Positions 42,010 through 51,458 are shown, counted from the stretch's first letter. The stretch is DNA of 64,000 bases from Oceanicella sp. SM1341 (GCF_003448965.1 NZ_QRGC01000002.1:62001-126000), one strand, 5' to 3'. The notes: generated from the sequence alone by a model not told the origin. Numbers and translations: made by a program.

Positions 42010-42373
42010 CGGGAGCCTCATATGTAATGTTATAACGTAACTATACAGGAGGCGCCGCGGCTGGCAAGAGGCACCGGGGCCCGGCGCGGGCGGTCCGCAA
42101 TGGCAACGGTGCAACAGTGCTGCTGCAGCGCGGCAAAAATTGTCGCCGGTCTGAAATAAATGTTGGACAAAGCCCTGCCGGCGGAGCATGAGGGCCGCGT
42201 CTCCAGCAAGGCAGCGGAGGCATGGCCTGCCCGCCCGGCAGGGGTGGCGCCCCGCGCGCTCCCCGCCCCGCCCGCCGGCGCCGTGCCCCCGGCTGGCCCA
42301 GCCAAGAGCGCCGCCACCTGCGCGGGGTGTCCTGCCCCGCGGCGTGCCTCAACCGTCTTGCCGGGAGCTATCC
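42010..42373. other. Divergent region between cobW and fhuA
   Basis: Holds the cobW Zur box at its left end. An AT-rich patch at 42134-42172 (AAAAATTGTC, AAATAAATG) probably carries the fhuA promoter, but no -35/-10 pair with good spacing and no clear iron box is visible. The part from 42180 to 42373 is GC-rich leader with no gene. Confidence 0.45.
42024..42041. promoter_or_regulatory. Zur box at cobW
   Basis: GTAATGTTATAACGTAAC, an 18-base near-palindrome with the perfect centre GTTATAAC, 15 bases before the cobW start. It shares the core GTTATnACrTA with both sites between znuA and zur. Confidence 0.7.
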
Positions 42374-44497
42374 ATGCCCGTTCTCCTCTCCGGCCGCAGC
42401 GGCCTGCTCTGCGGCGCCTGCCTCGCCGCCATCCTTTCCGCCCCCTCGGCTTTCGGCCAGGACAGCGGCGCGCCGATCGCGCTCGAACCCGTGGTCGTCG
42501 AGGGCGAGCAGGACCCGACCCAGCCGGTCGACGGCTACGTGGCCGAAACCTCCGCCACCGCCACCAAGACCGGAACGCCGATCCTCGAGACCCAGCAGTC
42601 CGTCTCGGTGGTGACCGCCGACGAGATCCGCGCGCAGGGCGCCGAGACGCTCGGCCAGGCGCTGGAATATTCCGCCGGCGTGGTGGGTGTGCCCTATGGC
42701 GCCGACCCGCGCTTCGACAGCCCCTCGATCCGCGGCTTCGACGGGAGGCAGAGCCAGTACCTCAACGGCCTGAAGCTGATGCGCACCTCCGGCGCGCCCT
42801 CGATCGAGACCTACGGGATGGAGCGCATCGAGGTGCTGCTCGGCCCCGCCTCGGTGCTCTACGGCCAGGGAAACCCCGGCGGGCTGATCAACCAGATCCA
42901 GAAGCACCCGGTGTTCGAGAGCTTCGGCGAGCTCGGCGTCGGCATGGGCAGCTTCGACCAGCGCGAGGTCTTCGGCGATGTCGGCGACACGCTGGGCGAC
43001 GGCGAGGTGGCCTGGCGGCTCACCGGCGTGCTGCGCCAGGCCGGCGCTCAGACCGACGAGCTGGACGACGACCGCTTCTACATCGCCCCCACCGCCACCT
43101 GGCGGCCGAGCGCGGACACCTCCTTCACCCTGCTCACCAGCTTCCAGAAGGACAACCCCACCGCGCCCTCCGGCCTGCCGGCAGAGCTGACGCTGAACGG
43201 CGGCAACCAGCTCAAGCGCGAGTTCTACATCGGCGAGACCGCGGCCGACACCTCCGACCGCACGATGACCAACATCGGCTACGAGTTCGAGCACCGCTTC
43301 GCCGAGGGCTGGACCCTGTCGCAGAACGCCCGCTACTCGAAATTCGACTGGGATTACGATTCCGTCTACTTCAGCAGCCTCGCCGCCGACGGCCGCACGA
43401 TGAACCGCGGTGTCACCTACCAGCGCGAGGACACCACCACCTGGAACTTCGACACCCATGTCACCGGCGAGGTGAACCTCGGCCCCACGCGGCACACGCT
43501 GCTCTTCGGCCTCGACCTGCGCCGTTTCGAGAATGACGTGTCGACCGAGTTCGGCTACGCCCCCACGCTCGACGCCTTCGACCCGGTCTACGGCGCCGAC
43601 GTGCCGAAGGACGTGTGGTACACCTCCACCAACGACACCACGCTCGAGCAGGCCGGCATCTACGTGCAGGACGAGGTGGCCTGGGGCGGCTGGCGCGCCA
43701 CCGGCGGGCTGCGCTGGGACTGGGCGAAGACCGAGGGCAGCACCTACACCAATTTCGCCGGCACCTCCGAGCTCGACGAGCAGGACAGCGATGTCACCGG
43801 CCGCATCGGGCTGAGCTATGTCTTCGACAACGGCATCGCGCCCTACGCGAGCTATGCCACTTCCTTCGAGCCGGTGGTCGGCACCGACGGGCTCACCGGT
43901 GCGGCCTTCGAGCCCACCACCGGCGAGCAGTTCGAGATCGGCGTGAAGTACCAGCCGAAGGGCATGAACGCGCTCTTCACCGTCGCGCTCTACGACCTGA
44001 CGCAGGACAATGTCACCGTGACCGACACCTTCGGCGGCGCGAGCTACCAGAGGCAGATCGGCCAGGTGCACACCCAGGGGCTGGAGCTGCAGGGGCAGGC
44101 CAGCCTCGCCGAGGGGCTCGACCTGCATGCCGCCTACACCTACACCAACGCCGAGCGCGAGGGCGGCACGGAAGACGGGCTGGAGCCCACCAACGTGCCG
44201 CAGAACGCCGCCTCGCTGTGGCTGAACTACGAGCTGCAGAGCGGCCCGTTCAAGGGGCTCGGCCTCGGCGGCGGCGTGCGCTACGTCGGCAGCCGCTACG
44301 GCGATCTCGCCAACAGCTACAAGATGGAGGCGGTGACGCTGCTCGACCTCGGCGTGAGCTGGGACCTCGGCAGTGCCGTGGCCTCGGTCACGGTGCGCAA
44401 CCTCACCGACGAGACCTATGTCTCGAACTGCGGCAGCTTCGGCTGTTACTACGGCGACGGCCGCACGGTGATGGCGAAGCTCACCTACAAGTGGTGA
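42374..44497 (+). CDS. fhuA: TonB-dependent ferric hydroxamate (ferrichrome-type) receptor
   Basis: A 707-residue outer-membrane receptor. A signal peptide (1-29, ending AFGQ) is followed by a TonB box (LEPVVVEG), the plug domain (QSVSVVTADEIRAQGAETLG, RGFDGRQSQYLNGL, ERIEVLLGPASVLYGQGNPG) and the barrel ending CYYGDGRTVMAKLTYKW. The paired cysteines near the end and the final Trp are typical of the FhuA/FoxA group. It heads an operon with FhuD-, FhuB- and FhuC-like genes, so a hydroxamate siderophore is the probable ligand. Confidence 0.88.
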   Translation: MPVLLSGRSGLLCGACLAAILSAPSAFGQDSGAPIALEPVVVEGEQDPTQPVDGYVAETSATATKTGTPILETQQSVSVVTADEIRAQGAETLGQALEYSAGVVGVPYGADPRFDSPSIRGFDGRQSQYLNGLKLMRTSGAPSIETYGMERIEVLLGPASVLYGQGNPGGLINQIQKHPVFESFGELGVGMGSFDQREVFGDVGDTLGDGEVAWRLTGVLRQAGAQTDELDDDRFYIAPTATWRPSADTSFTLLTSFQKDNPTAPSGLPAELTLNGGNQLKREFYIGETAADTSDRTMTNIGYEFEHRFAEGWTLSQNARYSKFDWDYDSVYFSSLAADGRTMNRGVTYQREDTTTWNFDTHVTGEVNLGPTRHTLLFGLDLRRFENDVSTEFGYAPTLDAFDPVYGADVPKDVWYTSTNDTTLEQAGIYVQDEVAWGGWRATGGLRWDWAKTEGSTYTNFAGTSELDEQDSDVTGRIGLSYVFDNGIAPYASYATSFEPVVGTDGLTGAAFEPTTGEQFEIGVKYQPKGMNALFTVALYDLTQDNVTVTDTFGGASYQRQIGQVHTQGLELQGQASLAEGLDLHAAYTYTNAEREGGTEDGLEPTNVPQNAASLWLNYELQSGPFKGLGLGGGVRYVGSRYGDLANSYKMEAVTLLDLGVSWDLGSAVASVTVRNLTDETYVSNCGSFGCYYGDGRTVMAKLTYKW

Positions 44498-44507
44498 GCC
44501 GGGTCCG

Positions 44508-45392
44508 GTGAGCGGCTCGGCGCGTACACGGCGGCAGGTGCTGGGGCTTCTGGCCACCGGGCTTGCCGTGTCCCGCGCCCCGGCGGCCGCCGGGGCCGGG
44601 CCGGCGCCCCGGGTGGCAGCACTCGACTGGTCGATGCTCGAGACGCTGGTGGCCCTGGGCGTGGAGCCGGTGGCCGCCGCCGAGCTGCTGCGCTTTCGCG
44701 AGGACGCGGTGGAGCCGGCCCTGCCGCCCTCGGTGGTCGACATCGGCCTGCGCGGCGCGCCCAACTTCGAGCTGCTGCACCTCGTGGGCCCCGATCTCAT
44801 CCTCTCCTCGCCCTACTACACCCGCCATCTCGCGGCGCTGGAGCGCATCGCGCCGGTGATGTCGCTGCCCTTCTTCGTGCCGGGCGAGCCGCCGCTGCCC
44901 AAGGCGCTCGACGCGCTGGGCGCGCTCGGCGCCCGTCTGGGCCGCGAGGCGGCCGCCCGCGCCGCACGGGCCGGGGCCGAGGCGGAGTTCGACCGTCTCG
45001 CCGCCCGGCTCGCGCCCTTCGCCACCCGGCCCACCTACGTGATCAACCTCGGCGACGCCCGGCATTTCCGCGCCTTCGGGGCCGACAGCATGTTCGGCAA
45101 CGTGCTCGACCGGCTGGGCCTGCCCAATGCCTGGACCTCCGCCTCGCGCTTCAGCTTCGCCGCCCCGGTGCCGCTGGAGGAGCTCGCCGCCCGGCCCGAG
45201 GCGCGCATCGTCATCGTGTCCGACATTCCCCCCGCGGCGCGCGCCGGGCTGGAGACCAGCGTGCTCTGGGCCTCCCTGCCGCCGGTGCGCGAGGGCCGGG
45301 TATGCCGACTCGCCAACGTGAACCCGCATGGCGGCATCTTCGCCGCCCGGCGCTTCGCCCGCCTGCTCGCCGCCGCGCTGGAGGCGGCATGA
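44508..45392 (+). CDS. fhuD: Iron-siderophore ABC transporter binding protein
   Basis: A 294-residue periplasmic binding protein of the FhuD/FepB class. The N-terminus has a twin-arginine-like signal (RTRRQVLGLLATGLAVSRAP). It continues with VAALDWSMLETLVALGVEPV, NFELLHLVGPDLILSSPYY, and the C-terminal lobe with NPHGGIFAARRFARLLAAAL. The GTG start 10 bases after the receptor stop is the only suitable one. It overlaps fhuB (ATGA). It hands the ferric siderophore to FhuB. Confidence 0.87.
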   Translation: MSGSARTRRQVLGLLATGLAVSRAPAAAGAGPAPRVAALDWSMLETLVALGVEPVAAAELLRFREDAVEPALPPSVVDIGLRGAPNFELLHLVGPDLILSSPYYTRHLAALERIAPVMSLPFFVPGEPPLPKALDALGALGARLGREAAARAARAGAEAEFDRLAARLAPFATRPTYVINLGDARHFRAFGADSMFGNVLDRLGLPNAWTSASRFSFAAPVPLEELAARPEARIVIVSDIPPAARAGLETSVLWASLPPVREGRVCRLANVNPHGGIFAARRFARLLAAALEAA

Positions 45393-47362
45393 GCGCCCGC
45401 GCCCTCCTGCTGCCGGCCGGTGCCGCGGCTCTGGCGGCTGCCCTCTGGCTGCACGCGGCACTGGCCGAGCTGCCCTTCGCGGCCTGGCCCGCCTGGCCCT
45501 TCCGCGCCGCCGACATGGACCTCGGGCAGATCCTGCTCGCCTACGGCACCCTGCCGCGCGGCGCCGTGGGGCTGCTGGCCGGCGCCGTGCTGGGCCTCTC
45601 CGGCGCGCTGATGCAGGCCGCGCTGCGCAATCCGCTGGCGAGCCCGGCCACGCTGGGCGTCTCCGCCGGCGCGCAACTCGCCATCGTGGCGGCCACGGTG
45701 CTGGCGCCCGACATCCTGATGGGCGGCCGCTGGCCGGTGGCGCTGGCGGGGGCCGCTGCGGCGGCCGCCCTGTCGCTCGGCCTCGGCTGGCGCAGCGGGT
45801 TTGCTCCGGTCACCATGGTGGTCGCGGGGCTGCTGGTGGGGATGACCGCCGCCGCCCTCTCGGCCGCCCTCACCATCGGTGAGGGCGAATACCTCATGTC
45901 GCTGGTGATCTGGAACGGCGGTTCGCTGGTGCAGCAGGACTGGCAGACGGCGCTCTGGCTCGCGGGCGTGCTGGGGGCGGGCGGCCTGCTCGCGGCGCTG
46001 ATGCTGCGCCCGCTCGCGGCGATGGGGCTCGGCGCCGCCGGTGCCGGGGCGCTGGGGGTCAATGTCGCCGCGCTGCGCGCCTGCGTGCTGGGGCTCGCCG
46101 TGGTGCTCTCGGCCAGTGTCACGGCGGCGGTGGGGCTGGTGGCCTTCCTCGGCCTCGCCGCGCCGGCGCTGGCGCGCGGCCTCGGCGCCCGGCGGCCCGG
46201 CGCGGTGCTGGCGCTCTCCGCCCTCACCGGCGCGCTGCTGCTGAGCCTCGTCGACGGGTTGGTTCTGACCCTCGCCGCCGAGGCGGGTGAGCGTTTCCCC
46301 GCCGGCGCGGTGATCGGGCTGATCGGCGGGCCCCTGCTGCTCTGGCTGCTGCCGCGGCTGCGCGCCTCCGCCCCGCCGGGGGCGGCGGGCGAAGGCGCGC
46401 CGGTGCCGCGCCTCTCCCGCGAGGCGCGCGCGCTCGCGGTGCCGGCGGCGCTGGTGCTGCTGGCCGCGGCGCTGGCGCTGGGGCTGGGGCGGCTGCCCGA
46501 CGGCTGGGTGCTGCTCGACCGGGCGATGGCCGCCGAGCTCTGGCCGCTGCGCTGGCCGCGCCTGCTGGCGGCGGGCGGTGCGGGCGCGCTGCTGGCCCTC
46601 GCCGGTGCCCTGCTGCAGCGCATGACTGCGAACCCGATGGCCAGCCCCGAGGTGATGGGCGTCACCGGCGGTGCCGGCATGGGCCTCGCGACGGTCGTCT
46701 TCCTCGCCCCCGGTTCCGACGCGCTGCTGCGCGGGGGAGGGGCGATGGGCGGGGCGGCGCTGGTGCTGGCGCTGGTGCTCTTCGCCGCCCTGCGCGGGCT
46801 CTCGGCCGAGAAGCTGCTGCTCACCGGTGTCGCGGTCTCGGCCCTCTCCGGCGCGGTGCTGAGCGCGCTGATGTCGCTGGGGGACATGCGCGCCTGGGAG
46901 ATCCTGGCCTGGACCAGCGGCTCCGCCGCCACGGCGGGCCCGGCCGGTGCGCTGGGGCTCGTGGCGGCGGCCTGCGCGGGCACCGGGCTCGCGCTCCTGT
47001 TCCGCCGCTGGCTCGTGCTGTTGCCGCTCGGGCCGGAGGCGGCGGGCGCGCTGGGCGTGCCGGTGGTGGCCGCGCGGCTCGGGCTGGTGCTGCTCGCGGG
47101 CCTCGCCACCGGGGCGGCCACGCTGCTCGTCGGGCCGATGAGCTTCGTGGGCCTGATGGCGCCGCACATGGCGGCGCGGGCCGGCTTCGCCCGGCCGGGC
47201 CCGCAGCTCGCCGCCGCGGTGCTGATCGGTGCCGCGCTGATGATGCTGGCCGATTTCGGCGCCCGGGTGGCGAGCTTCCCCTACGAGCAGCCGCTGGGCC
47301 TGTTTGCGTCGCTGATCGGCGCGCCCTACCTGATCCTCCTGCTCACGAGGCGAGGCCGATGA
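45389..47362 (+). CDS. fhuB: Fused double permease of the ferric hydroxamate transporter
   Basis: A 657-residue membrane protein made of two FecCD-type permease halves in one chain, with about 20 predicted membrane segments. The same signature appears in each half: NPLASPATLGVSAGA in the first and NPMASPEVMGVTGGA in the second. Each half also ends with the G-x-G cytoplasmic loop region (GLAAPALARGL; GLMAPHMAARAGF). This double length is typical of FhuB and sets it apart from vitamin B12 or haem permeases. Overlaps both neighbours by four bases. Confidence 0.92.
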   Translation: MSARALLLPAGAAALAAALWLHAALAELPFAAWPAWPFRAADMDLGQILLAYGTLPRGAVGLLAGAVLGLSGALMQAALRNPLASPATLGVSAGAQLAIVAATVLAPDILMGGRWPVALAGAAAAAALSLGLGWRSGFAPVTMVVAGLLVGMTAAALSAALTIGEGEYLMSLVIWNGGSLVQQDWQTALWLAGVLGAGGLLAALMLRPLAAMGLGAAGAGALGVNVAALRACVLGLAVVLSASVTAAVGLVAFLGLAAPALARGLGARRPGAVLALSALTGALLLSLVDGLVLTLAAEAGERFPAGAVIGLIGGPLLLWLLPRLRASAPPGAAGEGAPVPRLSREARALAVPAALVLLAAALALGLGRLPDGWVLLDRAMAAELWPLRWPRLLAAGGAGALLALAGALLQRMTANPMASPEVMGVTGGAGMGLATVVFLAPGSDALLRGGGAMGGAALVLALVLFAALRGLSAEKLLLTGVAVSALSGAVLSALMSLGDMRAWEILAWTSGSAATAGPAGALGLVAAACAGTGLALLFRRWLVLLPLGPEAAGALGVPVVAARLGLVLLAGLATGAATLLVGPMSFVGLMAPHMAARAGFARPGPQLAAAVLIGAALMMLADFGARVASFPYEQPLGLFASLIGAPYLILLLTRRGR

Positions 47363-48144
47363 CCGCTGACGCTCCCCTGTTCTCGATCTCCGGCCTGGGC
47401 CTCGCGCTCGGCGGCCGCGAGCTGCTCTCGGACCTCACGCTGGATGTGCCCGCCGGCAGCATCACCGGGCTGATCGGCCACAACGGCTCCGGCAAGTCGA
47501 CGCTGCTGAAGATCCTCGCGCGCCAGATGCGCCCCGACCGCGGCAGCATCCGCTTCGACGGCCGGCCGCTTGAGGCCTGGCGCGGGCGCGATTTCGCCCG
47601 CCGCGTGGCCTACCTGCCGCAATACCTGCCCGCCACCGCCGGCATGCTGACGGAGGAGCTGGTGGCCCTCGGCCGCTACCCCTGGCACGGCGCGCTGGGC
47701 CGGATCACCGGCGAGGGCCGGCAGGCGGTGCGCGACGCGATCTCCGAGACCGGGGTGGGCGGGCTCACCGGCCGGCAGGTCGACACGCTCTCGGGCGGCG
47801 AGCGCCAGCGGGTGTGGCTGGCGATGCTGGTGGCCCAGCAGGCGGGGTGCCTGCTGCTCGACGAGCCGATCTCCGCCCTCGACATCGCCCACCAGGTTGA
47901 GGTGCTCGCCCTGGTGCGCCGGCTGGCCCGGGCCCGCGGCATGGGCGTGGTGATCGTGCTGCACGACGTGAACATGGCGGCGCGCTTCTGCGACGGGATC
48001 GTGGCGCTGAAGGCGGGCCGGGTGATCGCCCAGCTTCCCCCCGAGGCGCTGATGGCCCCGGACGAGCTGCGCCGCATCTACGGCATCGACATGGACGTGA
48101 TGCGCCAGCCCGGCACCGGCCGCCCGGTGGCCCTGCCGCTCTGA
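47359..48144 (+). CDS. fhuC: Ferric hydroxamate ABC transporter ATPase
   Basis: A 261-residue ABC ATPase with Walker A GHNGSGKST (40-48), the Q-loop YLPQYLPATAGM, the signature LSGGERQRVWLAMLVAQQ, Walker B CLLLDEPISALD and the switch His in VLHDVNMAARF. It energises FhuB. Last gene of fhuADBC; its ATG overlaps the fhuB stop. Confidence 0.93.
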   Translation: MTADAPLFSISGLGLALGGRELLSDLTLDVPAGSITGLIGHNGSGKSTLLKILARQMRPDRGSIRFDGRPLEAWRGRDFARRVAYLPQYLPATAGMLTEELVALGRYPWHGALGRITGEGRQAVRDAISETGVGGLTGRQVDTLSGGERQRVWLAMLVAQQAGCLLLDEPISALDIAHQVEVLALVRRLARARGMGVVIVLHDVNMAARFCDGIVALKAGRVIAQLPPEALMAPDELRRIYGIDMDVMRQPGTGRPVALPL

Positions 48145-48159
48145 GGCCCGGCGCCACGG

Positions 48160-48172
48160 CCCCCCCCCCCCC
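48160..48172. repeat. C13 homopolymer after fhuC
   Basis: Thirteen C in a row, 15 bases after the fhuC stop. It matches the C15 run at 36937-36951. Both lie between genes. Confidence 0.9.
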
Positions 48173-48332
48173 GCGCTGGCGCGACCGCGACCGGCTGCGA
48201 GCGTGGCGCGGCACGAGCCGGGTCGCGCTTCCCCGTCGGCTCCCGCCGCCGCGCCCCGGCTCCGCGACAATTCCTGTGGATCCGCGGTGCGGCCGGTGCA
48301 ACTCTGTGCCATCCGGCAGGGAGGGAGCCGAT

Positions 48333-48656
48333 ATGGAACATTGCGTGAAGATCGTCGTGCCGCTGAAGGGCGGTCCCATGGGATCACCGGAGGAGATCGA
48401 AGGGCTGATGGCCGTCGGGGACCGCCTGGGAGAGTTCCTGAACACCGAGGGCTCCGGCGAGTTCGACGGCGACGAATACGGCGAGGGCACCTTCGTGTTC
48501 TTTTTCTACGGGCCGGACGCGGACCGCCTCTTCACCGCCATCGAACCGCTGCTGCGCGCCGAGCCGCTGGTGGGCGGGTGCTACGCGCTGAAGCGCTACG
48601 GCGATGCGGCGGACCCGAAGCAGCGCGAGATCCGGGTGCCCTTCCTGAGCGGCTGA
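48333..48656 (+). CDS. Small protein of unknown function
   Basis: A 107-residue protein preceded by GGGAGGGAG and an ATG at good spacing. It has no membrane segment or signal peptide. The sequence MEHCVKIVVPLKGGPMG, EFDGDEYGEGTFVFFFYGPD, ADRLFTAIEPLLRAEPL and GCYALKRYGDA suggests a compact alpha/beta fold. Codon use and the clean ribosome site support translation. I recall similar unnamed bacterial proteins but no assigned family. It stands alone between fhuC and the helicase gene. Confidence 0.7.
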   Translation: MEHCVKIVVPLKGGPMGSPEEIEGLMAVGDRLGEFLNTEGSGEFDGDEYGEGTFVFFFYGPDADRLFTAIEPLLRAEPLVGGCYALKRYGDAADPKQREIRVPFLSG

Positions 48657-48965
48657 AACATCTGCGGTACGACGCCGTGCATCGCGCGGCCGGCAGGGGG
48701 CGGCAATGGTGCCGCCGGCGCGGAGATCGCGCCCCGGCGCGCAGCGGGGCGGCGAATCAGGCAGGCCGGGGCGCACCCGGGGCGGCTGCGGGAGAGACAG
48801 GAGGACCCCGAAGGCGCGCGGGCCAATGTGGATGCCGCCTCCGGTGCTGGCCGCGGGCCACAAGCGGATGGCGGAGCGGGCGGCGCGCAGGCGCGACCCG
48901 GCGGATGCTGCGCGCCGCAGGCGGCCGGTCGCGGTCGCGCCAGCCTGTTGTTCCGGGACGGGGTG
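48657..48965. other. Gene-free stretch between the small protein and the helicase gene
   Basis: GC-rich; I see no gene, repeat or clear terminator. It lies between convergent genes, so terminators would be expected. Confidence 0.4.
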
Positions 48966-51368
48966 TCAGGCGGAGAGGTCGTCTTCCGCCGTCTCGCCGG
49001 CCTCGGCCATCAGCGTCTCGGCGGCTTCCTCGAGCAGTCTCGCTTCGGCGGCGCCGCGGATCGGCACCTTGCCGATCTCCAGCAAGAGCGGGGCGGCGAG
49101 CGGGGTGACATGGGGCGCGCGCACGTGGTCGATGCGGCCGCTCGTGCGGGCCAGCATCTCCTCGATGCGCTCGAAATCGACGAGGCCGCGCATCGCCTCC
49201 TCGCGGGTGATCTCCAGCATCAGGTGGCCGGGGTCGTAGCGGCGCAGCGTGTCGTAGAGGATGTCGGAGGAGAAGGTGGTCTGCCGCCCGGAGCGGCGCT
49301 TGCCGGGCAGGGTGCGGTCAATCAGTCCCGCCACCAGTGCCGCCGAGCGGAAGGTGCGCTTCATCACCGCGTTGCCGGCGAGCCAGCCCTCCAGCCCGTC
49401 GCGCAGCGCCCCGGGGGCGAGCAGGGCGGCGGGGTCGGCGACCTCCCGCAGGCCCCAGATCATCAGCGAGGCGTCGGAGGCGACGAAGCCCAGCGGCTCC
49501 AGCCCCGCCTCCTCCATGCGCCGGGTGAGCAGGAGGCCCAGCGTCTGGTGGGCGTTGCGCCCGGCGAAACCGTGCAGGCAGAGGTGGTGCCGGCCGTCGC
49601 GCCCGAAGGTCTCGGCCAGCAGGCGCTCGGCGCAGGGCACCCGGCTGATGCGGGCCTGGCGCTCCAGCCAGTCGCCGATGTGGCCGGGGAGGTCGGGCCA
49701 GCGCGCCCGGTCCTCCAGCAGGGCGAGCACCCGGTGTGCGAGCCGGGTGGAGAGGGCGAGCTTGGTGCCGCCGTAGACCGCGATCATCGGCTCGGCGCCG
49801 CGAGCCGGGCTCACCTCCACCACCATCTCGCGCAGGCCCTCGTAGCGCACCACCTCGCCGCCGATGAGGAAGCGGTCGCCGGGGGTGAGGGAGGCGGCGA
49901 ACATCTCGTCGACCTCGCCCAGCGGCGCGCCGCCGCGCCGGCGCACCTTCAGTGTCTCCGAGGCGGTGATGGTGCCGATGTTCATCCGCAGGTCGCGGGC
50001 GCGGCGCGGGTCGCGCAGCTGCCAGAGCCCGTCGCGCTGCATCAGCCGCTGCCAGCGGTCATAGGCGCGCAGGGCGTAGCCGCCGGTGGCGCAGAACTCG
50101 AGGCAGCGCTCGAAGCGCTCGCGCGTGAGGCCGGCGTAGGGGCCCGCGGTGCGGATCTCCTCGAAGAGCGCGCCCGCCTCGAAGGGGGCGGCGCAGGCGC
50201 AGAGCAGGATGTGCTGGCACAGCACGTCGAGCCCGCCGGGCGGGCGCGGGTCGCCGTCGAGATCGCGCTCGCGCACCGCCTCCAGCGCGGCCTGGCATTC
50301 CACCAGCTCCAGCCGGTTGGCCGGCACCAGCAATGCCCGGGAGGGGGCGTTGTAGCGGTGGTTGGCCCGGCCGATGCGCTGCACCAGCCGCTTCACGTTC
50401 TTCGGCGCGCCCACCTGGATCACGAGGTCGACCGCGCCCCAGTCGATCCCGAGGTCGAGCGAGCCGGTGGAGACCACGGCGCGCAGCTCCCCCGCCACCA
50501 TCGCCGCCTCCACCCGCTCGCGCACCTCGCGCGCCAGCGAGCCGTGGTGCAGGCCGATGGGCAGGTTGTCGGCGTTCACCGCCCAGAGCGCGCGGAAGAA
50601 CAGCTCGGCCTGGGCGCGGGTGTTGATGAACACCAGCGTCACCCGCGCCTTCGCGATCTCTGCCATCACCTCGGCCGCGGCATGTCGCCCGCCCTGCCCG
50701 GACCAGGGCGGCGGCGCCTTCGTGGCGAGAATCCCGATGTCCGGGTCCGGCCCGGGGTCCGCCTCCAGCAGGGTGCAGCCGGCGGGGGAGAGGAAGCGGC
50801 CGAGGGCCTCCGGATCCTCCACCGTGGCCGAGAGCCCGAGCCGGCGCAGCCCCGGCGCCAGCCGCTCCAGCCGGGCGAGGCCGAGCATGAGCTGGTCGCC
50901 GCGGCGGCTCTCGGCGAGGGCGTGGATCTCGTCGACGATCACCCGGCGCAGCCCGGCGAAGATGCGCGGGGCGTCCTCGTAGGAGAGCATGAGGGCGAGG
51001 CTCTCGGGGGTGGTGAGCAGGATGTGCGGCGGGTCGCGGCGCTGGCGCTGGCGGGCGGAGGGGCGGGTGTCGCCGGTGCGGTCCTCGATGCGGATGCCGA
51101 GGCCCATCTCCGCCACCGGGGCGGAAAGGTTGCGCCGGATGTCCGCCGCCAGAGCCTTCAGCGGCGAGACGTAGAGCGTGTGCAGCCCGGGCCCCGGCTC
51201 CGGCCCGAGTTCCACCAGCGAGGGCAGGAACCCGGCCAGCGTCTTGCCGCCGCCGGTGGGCGCGATGAGCAGCGTCGCGGCGGCGCCCCCCTCCAGCACG
51301 GCGAGCTGGTGCGGGTGCGGGCGCCAGCCACGGGCGGCGAACCAGTCCTGGACATATCCGGGCAACAT
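48966..51368 (-). CDS. Lhr-type DEXH helicase (ligase-associated class)
   Basis: An 800-residue superfamily 2 helicase. N-terminal RecA lobe: Walker A APTGGGKTLAGFLP (about 36-49), VSPLKALAADIRRNL, TTPESLALML, DEIH (VIVDEIHALAESRRG) and SAT. Second lobe: VFINTRAQAELFFRAL, HHGSLAREVRERVE, STGSLDLGIDWG and QRIGRANHR. Then the Lhr-specific winged-helix and C-terminal domains. Such helicases repair DNA and are often encoded with an ATP-dependent ligase and a nuclease; neither is next to it here. The ATG at 51368 is chosen for an AGGA site 8 bases upstream; 51377 is an alternative. Confidence 0.9.
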   Translation of the reverse strand: MLPGYVQDWFAARGWRPHPHQLAVLEGGAAATLLIAPTGGGKTLAGFLPSLVELGPEPGPGLHTLYVSPLKALAADIRRNLSAPVAEMGLGIRIEDRTGDTRPSARQRQRRDPPHILLTTPESLALMLSYEDAPRIFAGLRRVIVDEIHALAESRRGDQLMLGLARLERLAPGLRRLGLSATVEDPEALGRFLSPAGCTLLEADPGPDPDIGILATKAPPPWSGQGGRHAAAEVMAEIAKARVTLVFINTRAQAELFFRALWAVNADNLPIGLHHGSLAREVRERVEAAMVAGELRAVVSTGSLDLGIDWGAVDLVIQVGAPKNVKRLVQRIGRANHRYNAPSRALLVPANRLELVECQAALEAVRERDLDGDPRPPGGLDVLCQHILLCACAAPFEAGALFEEIRTAGPYAGLTRERFERCLEFCATGGYALRAYDRWQRLMQRDGLWQLRDPRRARDLRMNIGTITASETLKVRRRGGAPLGEVDEMFAASLTPGDRFLIGGEVVRYEGLREMVVEVSPARGAEPMIAVYGGTKLALSTRLAHRVLALLEDRARWPDLPGHIGDWLERQARISRVPCAERLLAETFGRDGRHHLCLHGFAGRNAHQTLGLLLTRRMEEAGLEPLGFVASDASLMIWGLREVADPAALLAPGALRDGLEGWLAGNAVMKRTFRSAALVAGLIDRTLPGKRRSGRQTTFSSDILYDTLRRYDPGHLMLEITREEAMRGLVDFERIEEMLARTSGRIDHVRAPHVTPLAAPLLLEIGKVPIRGAAEARLLEEAAETLMAEAGETAEDDLSA

Positions 51369-51458
51369 GCGGGTCATCCTAGCGGTGCGCGGCCCGCGGT
51401 CCAGCCGGATGCTGACGGAAACGGGCCCGGACACCGCCTGCCGGCCGAGCAGCACCTC

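Noticed and set aside
48966-51368. Full ligase-nuclease-helicase repair operon around the Lhr-type helicase
   Set aside because: The neighbouring genes are a small unknown protein and a gene-free stretch; no ligase or metallophosphoesterase gene is adjacent.
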